In this document: positions 1 through 8,440 of the stretch, piece by piece
Layout of the letters: the number at the start of each line of letters is the position of its first letter
Position numbering within the stretch: position 1 is the first letter of the stretch
Assembly (NCBI RefSeq): GCF_017916255.1
Contig: NZ_CP072827.1
Location: forward strand, 4,303,501-4,367,500
DNA length: 64,000 bases
Reading direction: 5' to 3'
Source: Streptomyces mobaraensis NBRC 13819 = DSM 40847
GTDB lineage: Bacteria; Actinomycetota; Actinomycetes; Streptomycetales; Streptomycetaceae
Notes under the pieces: model-generated
The model's input: the letters and a program-made list of their open reading frames with translations, nothing else
Database searches by the model: none
What the model was told of the DNA's origin: nothing
Program-made: the position numbers and the translations under genes

Positions 1-448
1 TCACACCGACCACGGACTGCGAACGGCCCCGGTCCTCCGGGGCGACCAGGACGCCGATGACGGACAGCGCCCCGACCATCAGGCCCCCGCCGCCCAGCCC
101 CTGGACCGCGCGGAAGGCGATCAACTGCCCCATGTCAGCCGCCAGTCCGGACAGCGCGGAGCCGGCCAGGAAGAGGACCACGGAGGCCAGGAACGCGCCC
201 TTCCGGCCGTAGAGGTCGCCGAGTTTGCCCCAGAGCGGGGTGGCGACGGAGGCGGTGAGCAGGTAGGCGGTGACCACCCAGGAGAGGTGGTCGACGCCGC
301 CGAGGTCGCCGACGACCGTGGGGAGCGCGGCGCTGAGGATCTGGCCGTCGAGCGCCGCCAGGAAGATGCCGAGCATCAGCCCGAAGACGCCGAGGCGGGG
401 GAACGGCCGGGGCGCGGTCCCCGGTCCGTCCGCTGGAGTGGTGGTCAT
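1..448 (-). CDS. MFS drug-type transporter (DHA2/EmrB-QacA-like), N-terminal part only
   Basis: Reads right to left and runs off the left edge, so only the first about 149 residues are visible. The start begins MTTTPADG. A short tail is followed by a first membrane helix around LDGQILSAALPTVVGDL, then the signature loop GKLGDLYGRKGAF between helices 2 and 3 and RAVQGLGGGGLM in helix 4, typical of 14-helix proton-driven drug exporters. It begins 48 bases after the end of the FMN reductase gene in the same direction, so the two probably form one operon opposite the TetR gene. Substrate cannot be told from sequence. Confidence 0.85.
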   Translation of the reverse strand, partial: MTTTPADGPGTAPRPFPRLGVFGLMLGIFLAALDGQILSAALPTVVGDLGGVDHLSWVVTAYLLTASVATPLWGKLGDLYGRKGAFLASVVLFLAGSALSGLAADMGQLIAFRAVQGLGGGGLMVGALSVIGVLVAPEDRGRSQSVVGV

Positions 449-496
449 GGGTTCCCCCCGAGTGGTTGACGGTGGTGCCCGCGGGGCGGGCGGGGC

Positions 497-1117
497 TCAG
501 GCGGCGGTCGCGGCGTAGGGCGCGGCCCGTCGCGCGGCCCGCAACGCGTGGGCCCACCAGGCCAGTCGGTCGAGCTGGGACGCGGCCGCGGCCTCGGCGC
601 GGCGGTCGGTGAGGCGGCCGTCGGCGTCGAACGGGCCGTCGGCGAGGTGGAAGGAGACCGTGTCGCGCAGGGTGGCCGCGTCGAGTTCGGCCAGGACCGG
701 CCGCAGTTGTTCGACGGCGCGCAGGCCGCCGGACCGGCCTCCGTAGGAGACGAAGGTGACCGGCTTGGCCTGCCATTCCCGGTGGTGCCAGTCGATGGCG
801 TTCTTCAGGGAGGCCGGGAAGCTGCGGTTGTACTCCGGCGTGACGATGACGAAGCCGTCCGCCGTCGCCAGCCGGGGCGAGACGGCGGCGAGCAGTTCCG
901 CGGTGCCTTCGGGGGCGGGTCCGCCGAAGGCGGGGAAGACGGTGGGCAGCGGGGTCTCGACGAGATCGACGAGATCGGCGTCCATGTCGTCCCGTTCGGC
1001 GAGGCGGCTCATCACCCAGCGGGCCACCACGGGGCCGAAGCGCCCTTCCCGGGTGCTGCCGTTGAGGACGGCGATGCGCAGGGGTTCGGCGGAGCTGTCT
1101 GTGTACGTCGTATCCAT
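497..1117 (-). CDS. NADPH-dependent FMN reductase family flavoprotein
   Basis: A 206-residue flavodoxin-like protein. The N-terminal phosphate-binding loop for FMN is visible as LNGSTREGRFGP near residue 18, and the family motif TPEYNRSFPASLKNAIDW lies mid-protein, followed by KPVTFVSYGGRSGGLRA. Members reduce FMN, quinones or azo compounds with NAD(P)H in the cytoplasm. It is clearly paralogous to the gene at 2885-3478. It lies divergently from a TetR gene, with a perfect 20-base palindrome just upstream of its start, so TetR repression is likely. The physiological substrate is unknown. Confidence 0.88.
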   Translation of the reverse strand: MDTTYTDSSAEPLRIAVLNGSTREGRFGPVVARWVMSRLAERDDMDADLVDLVETPLPTVFPAFGGPAPEGTAELLAAVSPRLATADGFVIVTPEYNRSFPASLKNAIDWHHREWQAKPVTFVSYGGRSGGLRAVEQLRPVLAELDAATLRDTVSFHLADGPFDADGRLTDRRAEAAAASQLDRLAWWAHALRAARRAAPYAATAA

Positions 1118-1127
1118 GGGCGTACAA

Positions 1128-1147
1128 CGTACACATCGATGTGTACG
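1128..1147. promoter_or_regulatory. Perfect 20-bp palindrome, probable TetR operator
   Basis: CGTACACATCGATGTGTACG equals its own reverse complement. It sits 11 bases upstream of the FMN reductase start and 76 bases upstream of the TetR start, in the shared divergent promoter region. TetR-family proteins commonly bind such dyads and repress both flanking genes. The assignment to this TetR is inferred from position. Confidence 0.7.
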
Positions 1148-1222
1148 GCGTCTACTGTTGATACGCTGTACGCGACATGCGGCGGCAGGTCACGGAGCGC
1201 CGCCACGACGAAGGAGCGGCGA

Positions 1223-1948
1223 ATGGCGGACGCGAGCGGTGCCGACGGCGCCCCCAGCCTGTGGGAACGGCTCGAACGGCCCGCGCCCGCGCCGCGTCCG
1301 GCCGCGCTCACCCCCCGGCGCATCGCCGCCGCCGCGGTCGCCATCGCCGACGCGGAGGGGCTGGAGGCCGTCACCATGCGCCGGCTCGCCGCCGACCTCG
1401 GCGTGGCCCCCATGGCCGCGTACCGCTACGTGTCGGGCAAGGACGAACTCATCGCCCTCATGGTCGACTTCGTCCACGGCGAGCTGGAGCTGCCGGACGC
1501 CGGGGACGACTGGCGGACGGTCGTGCGCGCGGTCGCCCTGCGCACCCGCGCCCTGACGCTGAAGCACCCGTGGACGGCGCGGGCCGACCACCTCTCGCTC
1601 ACGCCCAACCAGTTCGCCGTCTCCGAGCGCGTCCTCGCCGCCCTGGAGGGCCTCGGCCTGGACGCCGACACGAGGATGGCCGTCTACCGCACGGCCTCCG
1701 CGTATGTGCGCGGCGCCGTCGACTCCGAGATCGGCCTGTCGCTGATGATGCGCAAACGGGGCTGGAACACGGGCGACGAGGCCCGGGAGGGGCTGGCCCC
1801 CGAGATGACCTGGCTCATGGGCACCGGGCGCTACCCCGCGACCCACCGCTACTTGGCGGAGGCCCAGCGCAAGGACGACGCGGAGTGGCGGTTCGAACTC
1901 GGCCTGGACTGCGTGCTCGACGGCATCGCGGCCCGGCTGGGCATCTGA
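1223..1948 (+). CDS. TetR/AcrR family transcriptional repressor
   Basis: A 241-residue regulator. The start was chosen at ATG 1223 because AAGGAG lies six bases upstream; the frame is open much further upstream but only through the antisense of the reductase. The N-terminal helix-turn-helix spans roughly residues 35-80 (LTPRRIAAAAVAIADAEG, then MRRLAADLGVAPMAAYRYV). The C-terminal half is the ligand-binding all-helical domain. It is divergent from the FMN reductase-MFS pair, the classical layout for a repressor controlling a drug efflux or detoxification operon. The ligand is not predictable. Confidence 0.88.
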   Translation: MADASGADGAPSLWERLERPAPAPRPAALTPRRIAAAAVAIADAEGLEAVTMRRLAADLGVAPMAAYRYVSGKDELIALMVDFVHGELELPDAGDDWRTVVRAVALRTRALTLKHPWTARADHLSLTPNQFAVSERVLAALEGLGLDADTRMAVYRTASAYVRGAVDSEIGLSLMMRKRGWNTGDEAREGLAPEMTWLMGTGRYPATHRYLAEAQRKDDAEWRFELGLDCVLDGIAARLGI

Positions 1949-2031
1949 GGGACCGGGACCGCGCGGCCGACCTGACAGTCTCGCGGACGGTCGCCGGACC
2001 ACCCCTCCCGCCGGCGCTACGATGCCGCCGC

Positions 2032-2487
2032 ATGATCATGCGCAGACAGGACGGGTACGAACTCTCGACCGATCCCGACCGCCTTGACGTCGGTCTCGTC
2101 CACCACTGGCTGTCCACCGACGCGTTCTGGGCGATCGGCCGCAGCCGGGAGACCGTCGAGAAGGCCGTCGCCGCCTCCCTCAACTTCGGCGTGTACGACC
2201 CCGAGGGCCGGCAGGCGGGGTACGCGCGGGTGGTCACCGACCTGGCGACCTTCGGCTGGCTCTGCGACGTCTACGTCTCTCCCGGCCACCGCGGCCTCGG
2301 CCTCGGCGCCTGGCTGGCGACGGCGGTCCGCGACCACCTCGCCCCGTACCGGCTGAAGCGCCTGCTGCTCACCACCAAGGACGCCCACGGGCTGTACGCC
2401 CAGGTGGGGTTCGTGCCCGTCCACGACCCGGACGGGCTGATGATGATGAGCTTCGAGAACGACCCGCTCCCGGGCGCCGCCGGCTGA
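2032..2487 (+). CDS. GNAT family N-acetyltransferase
   Basis: A 151-residue single-domain GNAT protein. The acetyl-CoA binding motif A is visible as VYVSPGHRGLGLGAWL near residue 85, with the typical beta-strand before it (FGWLCDVYV) and the motif B region LLLTTKDAHGLYAQVGF. The substrate is unknown; many such stand-alone GNATs acetylate small amines or protein N-termini. The start at ATG 2032 is preceded by a TACGAT -10-like hexamer at 2018-2023 only eight bases away, which suggests a leaderless or near-leaderless mRNA. A second in-frame ATG lies six bases downstream. Confidence 0.85.
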   Translation: MIMRRQDGYELSTDPDRLDVGLVHHWLSTDAFWAIGRSRETVEKAVAASLNFGVYDPEGRQAGYARVVTDLATFGWLCDVYVSPGHRGLGLGAWLATAVRDHLAPYRLKRLLLTTKDAHGLYAQVGFVPVHDPDGLMMMSFENDPLPGAAG

Positions 2488-2500
2488 CGCCCGGCCGGGG

Positions 2501-2845
2501 TCAGGCCGCCGAGTCCGCCGACGCGTCCGGGGGCAGCATGCGGCGGACGGCCCAGGCGCCCAGCGGGGCGAGGGCGGCGTACAGCTCGTGCCCGTCCTCG
2601 GTGAGCGAGTAGTCGACCTTGGGGGGCACGGCGTCGTGCACCCGCCGGCGCACGATGCCGTCCGCCTCCAGCTCGCGGAGCTGCTGCGTGAGGACCTTCT
2701 CGCTCACGCCCGGGAGGGACCTGCGCAGGGCGCCGAACCGGCGCGGCTCTTCCCGGAGTTCCCAGAGGATGAGCACCTTCCACTTGCCTTCGATCACATG
2801 CATGGCGGCGTCGATCGGACAGTGGTACGGCATCAGCTTGGTCAT
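2501..2845 (-). CDS. HxlR family winged-helix regulator
   Basis: About 114 residues. The HxlR-type winged helix is clear: CPIDAAMHVIEGKWKVLILWEL, then RRFGALRRSLPGVSEKVLTQQLRELEADGIV and a basic wing before YSLTEDG. The conserved cysteine at the N-terminus (CPID) is typical and in some members senses quinones, aldehydes or oxidants. I chose ATG 2845 (MTKLMPYH), although an in-frame ATG lies 18 bases upstream. It follows the second FMN reductase in the same direction with a 39-base gap, so it may be co-transcribed and autoregulated. Likely target: the dyad at 3563-3594. Confidence 0.85.
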   Translation of the reverse strand: MTKLMPYHCPIDAAMHVIEGKWKVLILWELREEPRRFGALRRSLPGVSEKVLTQQLRELEADGIVRRRVHDAVPPKVDYSLTEDGHELYAALAPLGAWAVRRMLPPDASADSAA

Positions 2846-2884
2846 GGGTCCATCGTGCCGCAACGCTCCCGCTCCACGCGCCGG

Positions 2885-3478
2885 TCAGACGGTGTACGGG
2901 CGGGCCTCCCGGGCCTCCCGGAGCGAGACGGCCCACCAGGTGAGCTGGTCGAGGAGCACCTTGGCCGCCCCGGCGGCCCGGTTCCCCGCCTCCTCGTCGA
3001 GGTGGCGGCCGGAGGCGTCGAACGCGCCCCACGGGCTGTGGAAACTGACGGTCTCGCGGATGGTGACGGCGTGCAGCTCCGCCAGGACCGGCCGCAGGTG
3101 CTCGACCGCCCGCAGGCCGCCGGACAGCCCGCCGTAGGAGACGAACGCCACCGGCTTGGCCCGCCACGGGGTCGCGTGCCAGTCGATCAGGGTCTTCAGC
3201 GAGGCCGGGTAACTGTGGTTGTACTCGGGCGTGATGATGACGAACGCGTCGGCCCGCTCCAGCCGCGGCGACACCGCGCCGAGCAGCGCCGCGTCGTCCG
3301 CGTCCGGCTGGGGGCTGAGCCGGGCCGGGAGCGGGAGTTCGGCGAGGTCGACGACGTCCGCGTCGATGTCGTCGCGCTCGGCGAGGTGGGTGCCGAGCCA
3401 GTCGGCGACGGTCGGGCCGAAGCGGCCGTCGCGGGTGGAGGCGACGATCACGGCGAGGCGGTAGGGGGCGTGCGACAT
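2885..3478 (-). CDS. NADPH-dependent FMN reductase family flavoprotein (second copy)
   Basis: A 197-residue paralogue of the protein at 497-1117, colinear over its length: VIVASTRDGRFGPTVADWL (FMN loop), ITPEYNHSYPASLKTLIDW, KPVAFVSYGGLSGGLRAVEHLRPVLAEL, and a C-terminal LTWWAVSLREAREARPY block. The start at ATG 3478 (MSHAPYRL) was chosen by alignment with the paralogue; the frame is open a further 38 codons upstream without similarity. It is followed by an HxlR regulator gene. HxlR-type regulators near oxidoreductases often respond to electrophiles, which would suit a quinone- or azo-reducing flavoprotein, but that is inference. Confidence 0.87.
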   Translation of the reverse strand: MSHAPYRLAVIVASTRDGRFGPTVADWLGTHLAERDDIDADVVDLAELPLPARLSPQPDADDAALLGAVSPRLERADAFVIITPEYNHSYPASLKTLIDWHATPWRAKPVAFVSYGGLSGGLRAVEHLRPVLAELHAVTIRETVSFHSPWGAFDASGRHLDEEAGNRAAGAAKVLLDQLTWWAVSLREAREARPYTV

Positions 3479-3562
3479 GGCGGTTCCTCGGGTCGGTGGG
3501 AGCGGACGGTGGTGCGGCCCGGCGCCGTGGGTACCGCGGGGGCGACGGGGCGACGAGGACGA

Positions 3563-3594
3563 GCTTGAAGCCTCAAGTTCGCTTGAGGTCAAGC
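3563..3594. promoter_or_regulatory. Nested dyad, candidate HxlR operator and promoter
   Basis: Inner arms CCTCAAG (3571-3577) and CTTGAGG (3582-3588) pair perfectly around TTCG. Outer GCTTGA and TCAAGC extend the dyad imperfectly. On the minus strand it contains a TTGACC hexamer usable as a -35 box. It lies about 90 bases upstream of the FMN reductase start, a suitable place for an HxlR dimer. A short RNA hairpin is the alternative. Confidence 0.45.
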
Positions 3595-3620
3595 CGTGTG
3601 CCTGCCGTCCCGTCCTCCGG

Positions 3621-4859
3621 TCAGAAGATGTCGGGGCACCACGGGCGGCGCGGCGTCCGCAGCAGCAGATCCGCCCGCGCGGCGGCCCCCGGCCGCTCCT
3701 CGGTGACGGACCCGGCCGCCACCAGCCGTACGGCCGACTCGTCGCCGAGGTACAGGGAGCCCAACGCGCCCGCCCCGAGCGTGAGATCGGCGTCCCGCGA
3801 CGTGGCCGAGCAGACGGCCCCCTCCGGCCCGGCCTCCAGCAGGTACCGTCCGGCGGCGTACCCGTCCGGGTCGGTGACCTTCAGGACGAGGGAGCCCTCG
3901 GCGGCGTACGTCCGCGCCTCGAGCAGCGCCGGCACGTCGAGCGGGCGCAGCCAGAGGAGGTCCGCCTGGGTGGTGAGCCGGGCGGCGCGGGGGTCCGGCA
4001 GCAGCAGCGGCATGAGGTCGTCGGGCGCGCGGTCGCGGGTGGTGACGGTGGTGATCCAGTCGACCGAGAAGAGGTAGTGCCACAGGGCGCGTTCGGCGGC
4101 CGGGGAGACGGCGATGAGGTCGCGCACGACGGCCTTGTTCTCCGGCTGCATGGCGGTCCACTGATCCTCGACGCCGTAGGTGAGCAGGCCGTCCACGCGC
4201 CCCTCCGGGGACCGGTACAGCACATGGAACGGCTCCTTCCAGCCCATGGGGCTGGGGAGGTCGCCGGTGGCGAACCGCCACCACCGTTCGGTGCGGTCGA
4301 CCACGCCGTGGCGCTGGGCGCGCAGCCGTTCGTGCAGGCCCGGGCCGTGTTCGCGGACGGTGGCGCCGTCCGCGAAGTCCACCCGCCCGCCGCACTCCGG
4401 GCCCGCGTACCGCCGGTCCAGCGCGCTGCGGGTGATGTGCACCTCCCAGGCGGCGGAGGTGGTGGCGGGGCCGAAGCCGAACCGCCCGTAGATCGGGTAC
4501 TCGGCGGCGACCAGGGTCGCGGCGGCGTCCCCGCGCTCCTTGGCGGCGGCTAGGTCGCGCGCCATCATCCGGCTGAGCACGCCACGCCTGCGGTGCGTGG
4601 GGGAGACGGTGACGTTGGTGATCGCGTTCACGGCGGGCTGCGCGCCGCCGGGCACCGTCAGCCGCTGCGGGTGGCTGCGGAACGTGCCGACGCAGCGCCC
4701 GTCGTCGAAGGCGCCCTGGGTGCGCGCGAGGTCCATGCCGGCCGCGCGGACCTCCACCTCCTCCTTGTCGGGCGTGGGGGCGGTGAGGAAACCCGTGCGC
4801 ATGGCGGTGACCCAGGAGGTCAGGTCGCCGTCGTCGATCGTCCGTATCTCAAGTGCCAT
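3621..4859 (-). CDS. Eis-like GNAT acetyltransferase with C-terminal sterol-carrier-like domain
   Basis: About 412 residues, the usual length of the actinobacterial Eis (enhanced intracellular survival) family. An N-terminal GNAT domain carries ITNVTVSPTHRRRGVLSRMM, the acetyl-CoA loop, near residue 80. The second half matches the Eis middle GNAT-like domain and the SCP2-like C-terminal domain, and the final residues CPDIF resemble the Eis C-terminal carboxylate. Mycobacterial Eis acetylates aminoglycosides at several positions; the natural substrate here is unknown. The start at ATG 4859 has TACCGT seven bases upstream (4867-4872), consistent with leaderless transcription. Confidence 0.85.
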   Translation of the reverse strand: MALEIRTIDDGDLTSWVTAMRTGFLTAPTPDKEEVEVRAAGMDLARTQGAFDDGRCVGTFRSHPQRLTVPGGAQPAVNAITNVTVSPTHRRRGVLSRMMARDLAAAKERGDAAATLVAAEYPIYGRFGFGPATTSAAWEVHITRSALDRRYAGPECGGRVDFADGATVREHGPGLHERLRAQRHGVVDRTERWWRFATGDLPSPMGWKEPFHVLYRSPEGRVDGLLTYGVEDQWTAMQPENKAVVRDLIAVSPAAERALWHYLFSVDWITTVTTRDRAPDDLMPLLLPDPRAARLTTQADLLWLRPLDVPALLEARTYAAEGSLVLKVTDPDGYAAGRYLLEAGPEGAVCSATSRDADLTLGAGALGSLYLGDESAVRLVAAGSVTEERPGAAARADLLLRTPRRPWCPDIF

Positions 4860-5002
4860 ACGGCGTACGGTAGGCGGGTGCTGCGGGGGAGCGCCCCTGA
4901 ATTTCGGGGGCGCCACACCGGCCTCAGGAGCGCCATATCGACTCTCTGGGGCCCCTGGGCCACGCATGCCTCAGGGGCGCCCAGCGGCCTCACCGCAGGC
5001 GC

Positions 5003-5995
5003 TCAGAACGCCGCGCGGATCTCCCCGACGCGTTCGCCGCCGCCCAGCAGCGGCGCGTCGGCGATCCGGGCGAGGACGGGCGCCTCGACGCCCGCCAGCT
5101 CCAGCGCGCGGGCCAGCACCGGGCCGAGGGCCCGCAGCGAACCGTCGTCGATCTTGAACGCCAGTGCCCGGCCGTCCGGCAGGGCCACCGCCTGGACCGC
5201 CTCCGCGCCCATCTTCGACAGCGCGCCCGGCACCTCGCGCATCAGCCAGGTGTCGGGGCGGCGGGTGCCGGCCACGTACTCCGGGTGGGCGCGCATCGCG
5301 TCCGCCACCCGCCGCTCCGGCGAACCGGGCTCGGCGAGCACGAAGTGGCGGAAGGCGCGGGCGAGACCGGTGAGGGAGACGGCCATCAGGGGCGCCCCGC
5401 AGCCGTCCGTGCCGACGTGCGCGACGCGCTCGCCGCTCGCCTCCTCGACGGCGGCCAGGGCGAGCCGCTGGAGGGGGTGCTCGGGATCCAGGTACGAGTC
5501 CACCGGCCAGCCGTTGGCGGCGGACGCGGCGATCATGGCGGCGTGCTTGCCGGAGCAGTTCATGGTGACCCGGTCCCTGACCCGGCCCGCGGCCAGGTAC
5601 GCCTCCGCCTCGGCGGGGTCCAGCGGCAGGTCGGGCGGGGTCTGGAGGTCGCCCTCGGTGAGCCCGAACTCGTCCAGCATGGTGCGGACCAGCTCCAGGT
5701 GGAACGTTTCGCCCGAATGGCTCGCCGCCGCGAGGGCCAGCCGCTCCCCGGAGAGTTCCAGACCGGCCCGGAGGACGGCGGCGGCCTGCATCGGCTTGTT
5801 GGCGGAGCGCGGGAAGACCGGCGCGGAGGGGTCGCCGAGCGCCAGCTCCACACCGCCGTCCGCCCCCAGCACCACCAGCGAGCCGCGGTGCCGGCCCTCG
5901 ACGAAACCGGACCGGACGACCTCGGCGAGGACCGGGCGTATCGCGACGTCGTCCGGCGCGGATATCGCGGGCAGGGAAGGAGTGGAGGTGCTCAT
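5003..5995 (-). CDS. Asparaginase II family protein (thermolabile, Rhizobium-type)
   Basis: A 330-residue protein of the Asparaginase_II family (class 3), unrelated in fold to the E. coli enzymes. Visible blocks are [41 protein letters not shown] and [14 protein letters not shown]; the SANKP, SHSGE and CSGKH blocks carry the conserved serine, lysine and cysteine of the active site in this fold. Predicted reaction: L-asparagine to aspartate plus ammonia in the cytoplasm. The start at ATG 5995 (MSTSTPSLP) was chosen over an upstream ATG because the extra 14 residues are low-complexity. Confidence 0.87.
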   Translation of the reverse strand: MSTSTPSLPAISAPDDVAIRPVLAEVVRSGFVEGRHRGSLVVLGADGGVELALGDPSAPVFPRSANKPMQAAAVLRAGLELSGERLALAAASHSGETFHLELVRTMLDEFGLTEGDLQTPPDLPLDPAEAEAYLAAGRVRDRVTMNCSGKHAAMIAASAANGWPVDSYLDPEHPLQRLALAAVEEASGERVAHVGTDGCGAPLMAVSLTGLARAFRHFVLAEPGSPERRVADAMRAHPEYVAGTRRPDTWLMREVPGALSKMGAEAVQAVALPDGRALAFKIDDGSLRALGPVLARALELAGVEAPVLARIADAPLLGGGERVGEIRAAF

Positions 5996-6033
5996 GGGCC
6001 GGGCCTTCCGGGGGCGGGGACCGCCCCCGGGTG

Positions 6034-6696
6034 TCACGGGAGCAGGTCGTCTACTTGCGCTTCTCCTTCACGGTACCTGCGCGCGATCTCCGCACCGCAA
6101 TCGTCCGCCGTGCGCTGGAGCTGCCGGCGCCGCTCGGAGACGTGCCGCTCGTAGGCCGCGAGCCGGGCCAGCCCCGCCCGCAGCTCGGCGTCCGTCCGGG
6201 CGGCCAGGTCCGACAGGGCGACCTCGCCCAGCATGTCCTCGGCCAGCCGCCGGTACTCCTCGGCGTGCGGCGTCCCCAGCGTCACGTGGCGGGCGGAGGA
6301 GCGGTGGGCGGACGGATCGTCCGTGAGGATCTCCGTCAGCCGGTCCACCAGCAGCCGGCGGTCGGACGACGGGGTGCCCGGCGCCGCCCGGCGCTCCAGC
6401 TCGGCCCGCAGGATGTCGATACGGCCCTGGAGCAGCCGCCGGACGTAGCTGAGGTCCGCCTCCTCCCGCCGGGCCTCCTTGCGCACCGCCCGCAGCTCCG
6501 CGAGCCGCAGCTCGCCGAGCTGCCGCACGGGAACGTCCGCGAGCCGCCCGGACCGCTGGCTCGGCGGCCTCGCGTGCAGACTGTCCACGGCGTCCCCGGC
6601 TTCCGATGCCTTCGCCCTGAGCGCCTCAAGTGTCTTCTCGAGCGTCTTGGGCGTCTTCTCGGGTGTCTTGAGGTGGTGCTCGATCGGTGTGGTCAT
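6034..6696 (-). CDS. rsiG: RsiG-type anti-sigma factor (c-di-GMP-armed anti-WhiG)
   Basis: A 220-residue, mostly helical, charged protein once annotated as AmfC (aerial mycelium formation). RsiG binds a c-di-GMP dimer through two copies of the motif E-x3-S-x2-R-x3-Q-x3-D, and the complex sequesters the sporulation sigma factor WhiG. Both copies are intact here: E79-S83-R86-Q90-D94 and E183-S187-R190-Q194-D198. The start at ATG 6696 gives the usual length. Upstream open frame on the same strand is antisense to dtd and not coding. It is transcribed divergently from dtd, with about 160 bases between the starts. Identification rests on the two motifs and context, and I consider it strong. Confidence 0.9.
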   Translation of the reverse strand: MTTPIEHHLKTPEKTPKTLEKTLEALRAKASEAGDAVDSLHARPPSQRSGRLADVPVRQLGELRLAELRAVRKEARREEADLSYVRRLLQGRIDILRAELERRAAPGTPSSDRRLLVDRLTEILTDDPSAHRSSARHVTLGTPHAEEYRRLAEDMLGEVALSDLAARTDAELRAGLARLAAYERHVSERRRQLQRTADDCGAEIARRYREGEAQVDDLLP

Positions 6697-6855
6697 GCGG
6701 CTCCGTCCCCTCGCGCCGGGTGCGTACGGAACGCTGTGCCCGCATATCGCACCGCCTGCACGCATCGTGCCACTGTGCCCCGCCCGGCCGCAGGCCGTCT
6801 CCACCCGAACGGCCCTGAAGGGGGCGGCCCGACGGCGCCCGGCATCATGGACGGC

Positions 6856-7281
6856 ATGCGTGCTGTGGTGCAGAGGGTGAACGGGGCGTCCGTCGTCGTG
6901 GACGGCCGGACGGTCGGCGAGATCGTGGGCGAGGGGCTGTGCGTGCTGGTCGGGGTGACCCACGACGACACCCCGGAGAAGGCGGCCCAGCTCGCCCGGA
7001 AGCTGTGGTCCGTCCGGATCCTCGCCGACGAGAAGTCCTGCTCCGACGTGGGCGCGCCGCTGCTCGTGGTCTCCCAGTTCACGCTTTACGGTGACGCGCG
7101 GAAGGGGCGGCGGCCCACCTGGAACGCGGCTGCTCCGGGCCGCGTGGCCGAGCCTCTGGTGGATGAGGTGGTGGCTCGGTTGCGGGAGTTGGGGGCGTCG
7201 GTGGAGACGGGGGTGTTCGGCGCCGACATGAAGGTGTCGTTGACGAACGACGGGCCGTTCACGGTGCTCTTGGAGGTGTGA
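6856..7281 (+). CDS. dtd: D-aminoacyl-tRNA deacylase
   Basis: A 141-residue protein of the DTD family, which hydrolyses D-amino acids (and glycine mischarged on tRNA-Ala) from tRNA. It starts with the canonical MRAVVQRV and contains the active-site block [20 protein letters not shown]; the C-terminal [14 protein letters not shown] block is present. The usual GMFGADM motif reads GVFGADM. An in-frame ATG nine bases upstream exists, but family alignment favours 6856. The 3' end is followed directly by a strong hairpin and a dispersed intergenic repeat. Confidence 0.93.
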   Translation: MRAVVQRVNGASVVVDGRTVGEIVGEGLCVLVGVTHDDTPEKAAQLARKLWSVRILADEKSCSDVGAPLLVVSQFTLYGDARKGRRPTWNAAAPGRVAEPLVDEVVARLRELGASVETGVFGADMKVSLTNDGPFTVLLEV

Positions 7282-7293
7282 GGGGGGAGGGCC

Positions 7294-7325
7294 CGCCGGA
7301 CGGGCCGGATACAGCCCGTCCGGCG
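7294..7325 (+). terminator. Strong hairpin after dtd, left end of the dispersed repeat
   Basis: Perfect 12-bp stem, CGCCGGACGGGC (7294-7305) and GCCCGTCCGGCG (7314-7325), with an 8-base loop, beginning 12 bases after the dtd stop. No T-run follows, as is usual for Streptomyces terminators. The right arm is also the left end of the dispersed repeat. Confidence 0.65.
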
Positions 7326-7404
7326 TTTGAGGACGAGCGGCGGAGCCGCGAAGGGGGGTCTGGGGGCTTGCCCCCAGGAAACGGTGAAAGGGCGGGTCCG
7401 GGGC
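7314..7404. repeat. Dispersed intergenic repeat, copy 1
   Basis: A roughly 90-base GC-rich unit with the recognisable core TTGAGGACGAGCGGCG, then AGCCGCG, a G-run, and GGAAACGG(T/C)GAA(A/G)GGG near its right end. A second copy lies at 15196-15288 in the same orientation. Each copy ends just at the 3' end of a minus-strand gene. Such units are scattered in Streptomyces intergenic regions; I do not know an established name. Confidence 0.8.
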
Positions 7405-7407
7405 ACC

Positions 7408-8388
7408 CTACGGCTCGACCACGACCTCCTGCGCCGCCGCCGTCCCCTCGCCCACGACCAGCGCCGCGTCCACGGGAACATTCCGTTTCACGAGGGCGAG
7501 CGCGATCGGCCCCAGCTCGTAATGCCGCACGGCAGTGGTCACGAAGCCGAGCTGCCGCCCGTCAGGCCCGTCCGAGGCCAGCCGCACCGGCGCCCCGTGC
7601 CCCGGCAGGTGGACCTCGCTCCCGTCGAGGTGCAGGAAGACGAGCCGCCGCGGCGGCTTCCCCAGGTTCTGGACGCGGGCGACGGTCTCCTGGCCTCGAT
7701 AACAACCCTTTTGCAAATGAACAGCCGTGCCGATGAGGCCGAGCTCGTGCGGGATCGTCCGGTGGTCCGTCTCCCGGCCGAGCCGCGGGCGGTGGGCCTC
7801 GACGCGGAGGGCCTCCAGGGCGAGGACGCCGGCGGCGGGACCGTGTTCCGCCGCGAAGGACTCCAGCCGCTCGCGCGGCAGGAACAGGTCGCGCCCGTGC
7901 GGCGTCTCGCGGACGACGACGCCGTCGGGGGCCTCGGCGATGGAGCCGGCCGGCAGGTGGACGACGGCGATCTCGTCGGTGCGGTCGGCGACCTCCACCC
8001 GGTAGAAGAACTTCATGCTCTCCAGGTAGGCGAGCAGCGCCTCCTGGGTGCCGGGTTCCACGTGGGCCCAGACGGTCGTGCCGTCGTCGACGAGGGAGAG
8101 GGCGTGTTCGATGTGGCCGTTGGCGGTGAGGATCAGCGCCTCGGTGGCCTGCCCGGGCGGCAGCTCGCTGACGTGCTGGGTGAGCAGCAGGTGCAGCCAG
8201 CTCAGCCGGTCGTCGCCGGAGACGGCGATCACTCCCCGGTGGGAGAGGTCGACGAAGCCGGACCCGTCGGCGAGCGCGCGCTGCTCGCGGAACGGGTCGC
8301 CGTAGTGCGCGGCGACGCCTTCGTCCGGGCCCTCGGCGGGGACGGCGCCGGGCAGCGACAGCAGAGGGCTCTTGGATTGACGCAGCAT
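7408..8388 (-). CDS. ygfZ: YgfZ/GcvT-domain folate-binding protein
   Basis: 326 residues. The YgfZ signature K-G-C-Y-x-G-Q-E is exact (LQKGCYRGQETVARV near residue 230), containing the conserved cysteine. The GcvT-like N-terminal domain includes SGFVDLSHRGVIAVSGDDRL and LTQHVSELPPGQATEALIL. YgfZ proteins help maturation or repair of certain Fe-S enzymes in a tetrahydrofolate-dependent way. The ATG start at 8388 is preceded by TAGGCT (8395-8400) with a six-base spacer, a leaderless promoter pattern. It lies downstream of nur but has its own promoter. Confidence 0.9.
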   Translation of the reverse strand: MLRQSKSPLLSLPGAVPAEGPDEGVAAHYGDPFREQRALADGSGFVDLSHRGVIAVSGDDRLSWLHLLLTQHVSELPPGQATEALILTANGHIEHALSLVDDGTTVWAHVEPGTQEALLAYLESMKFFYRVEVADRTDEIAVVHLPAGSIAEAPDGVVVRETPHGRDLFLPRERLESFAAEHGPAAGVLALEALRVEAHRPRLGRETDHRTIPHELGLIGTAVHLQKGCYRGQETVARVQNLGKPPRRLVFLHLDGSEVHLPGHGAPVRLASDGPDGRQLGFVTTAVRHYELGPIALALVKRNVPVDAALVVGEGTAAAQEVVVEP

Positions 8389-8440
8389 GGGCCCAGCCTA
8401 CGACTCGCGCGGGCGGGGGCCGAGGCCCGTACGGTCCGCC

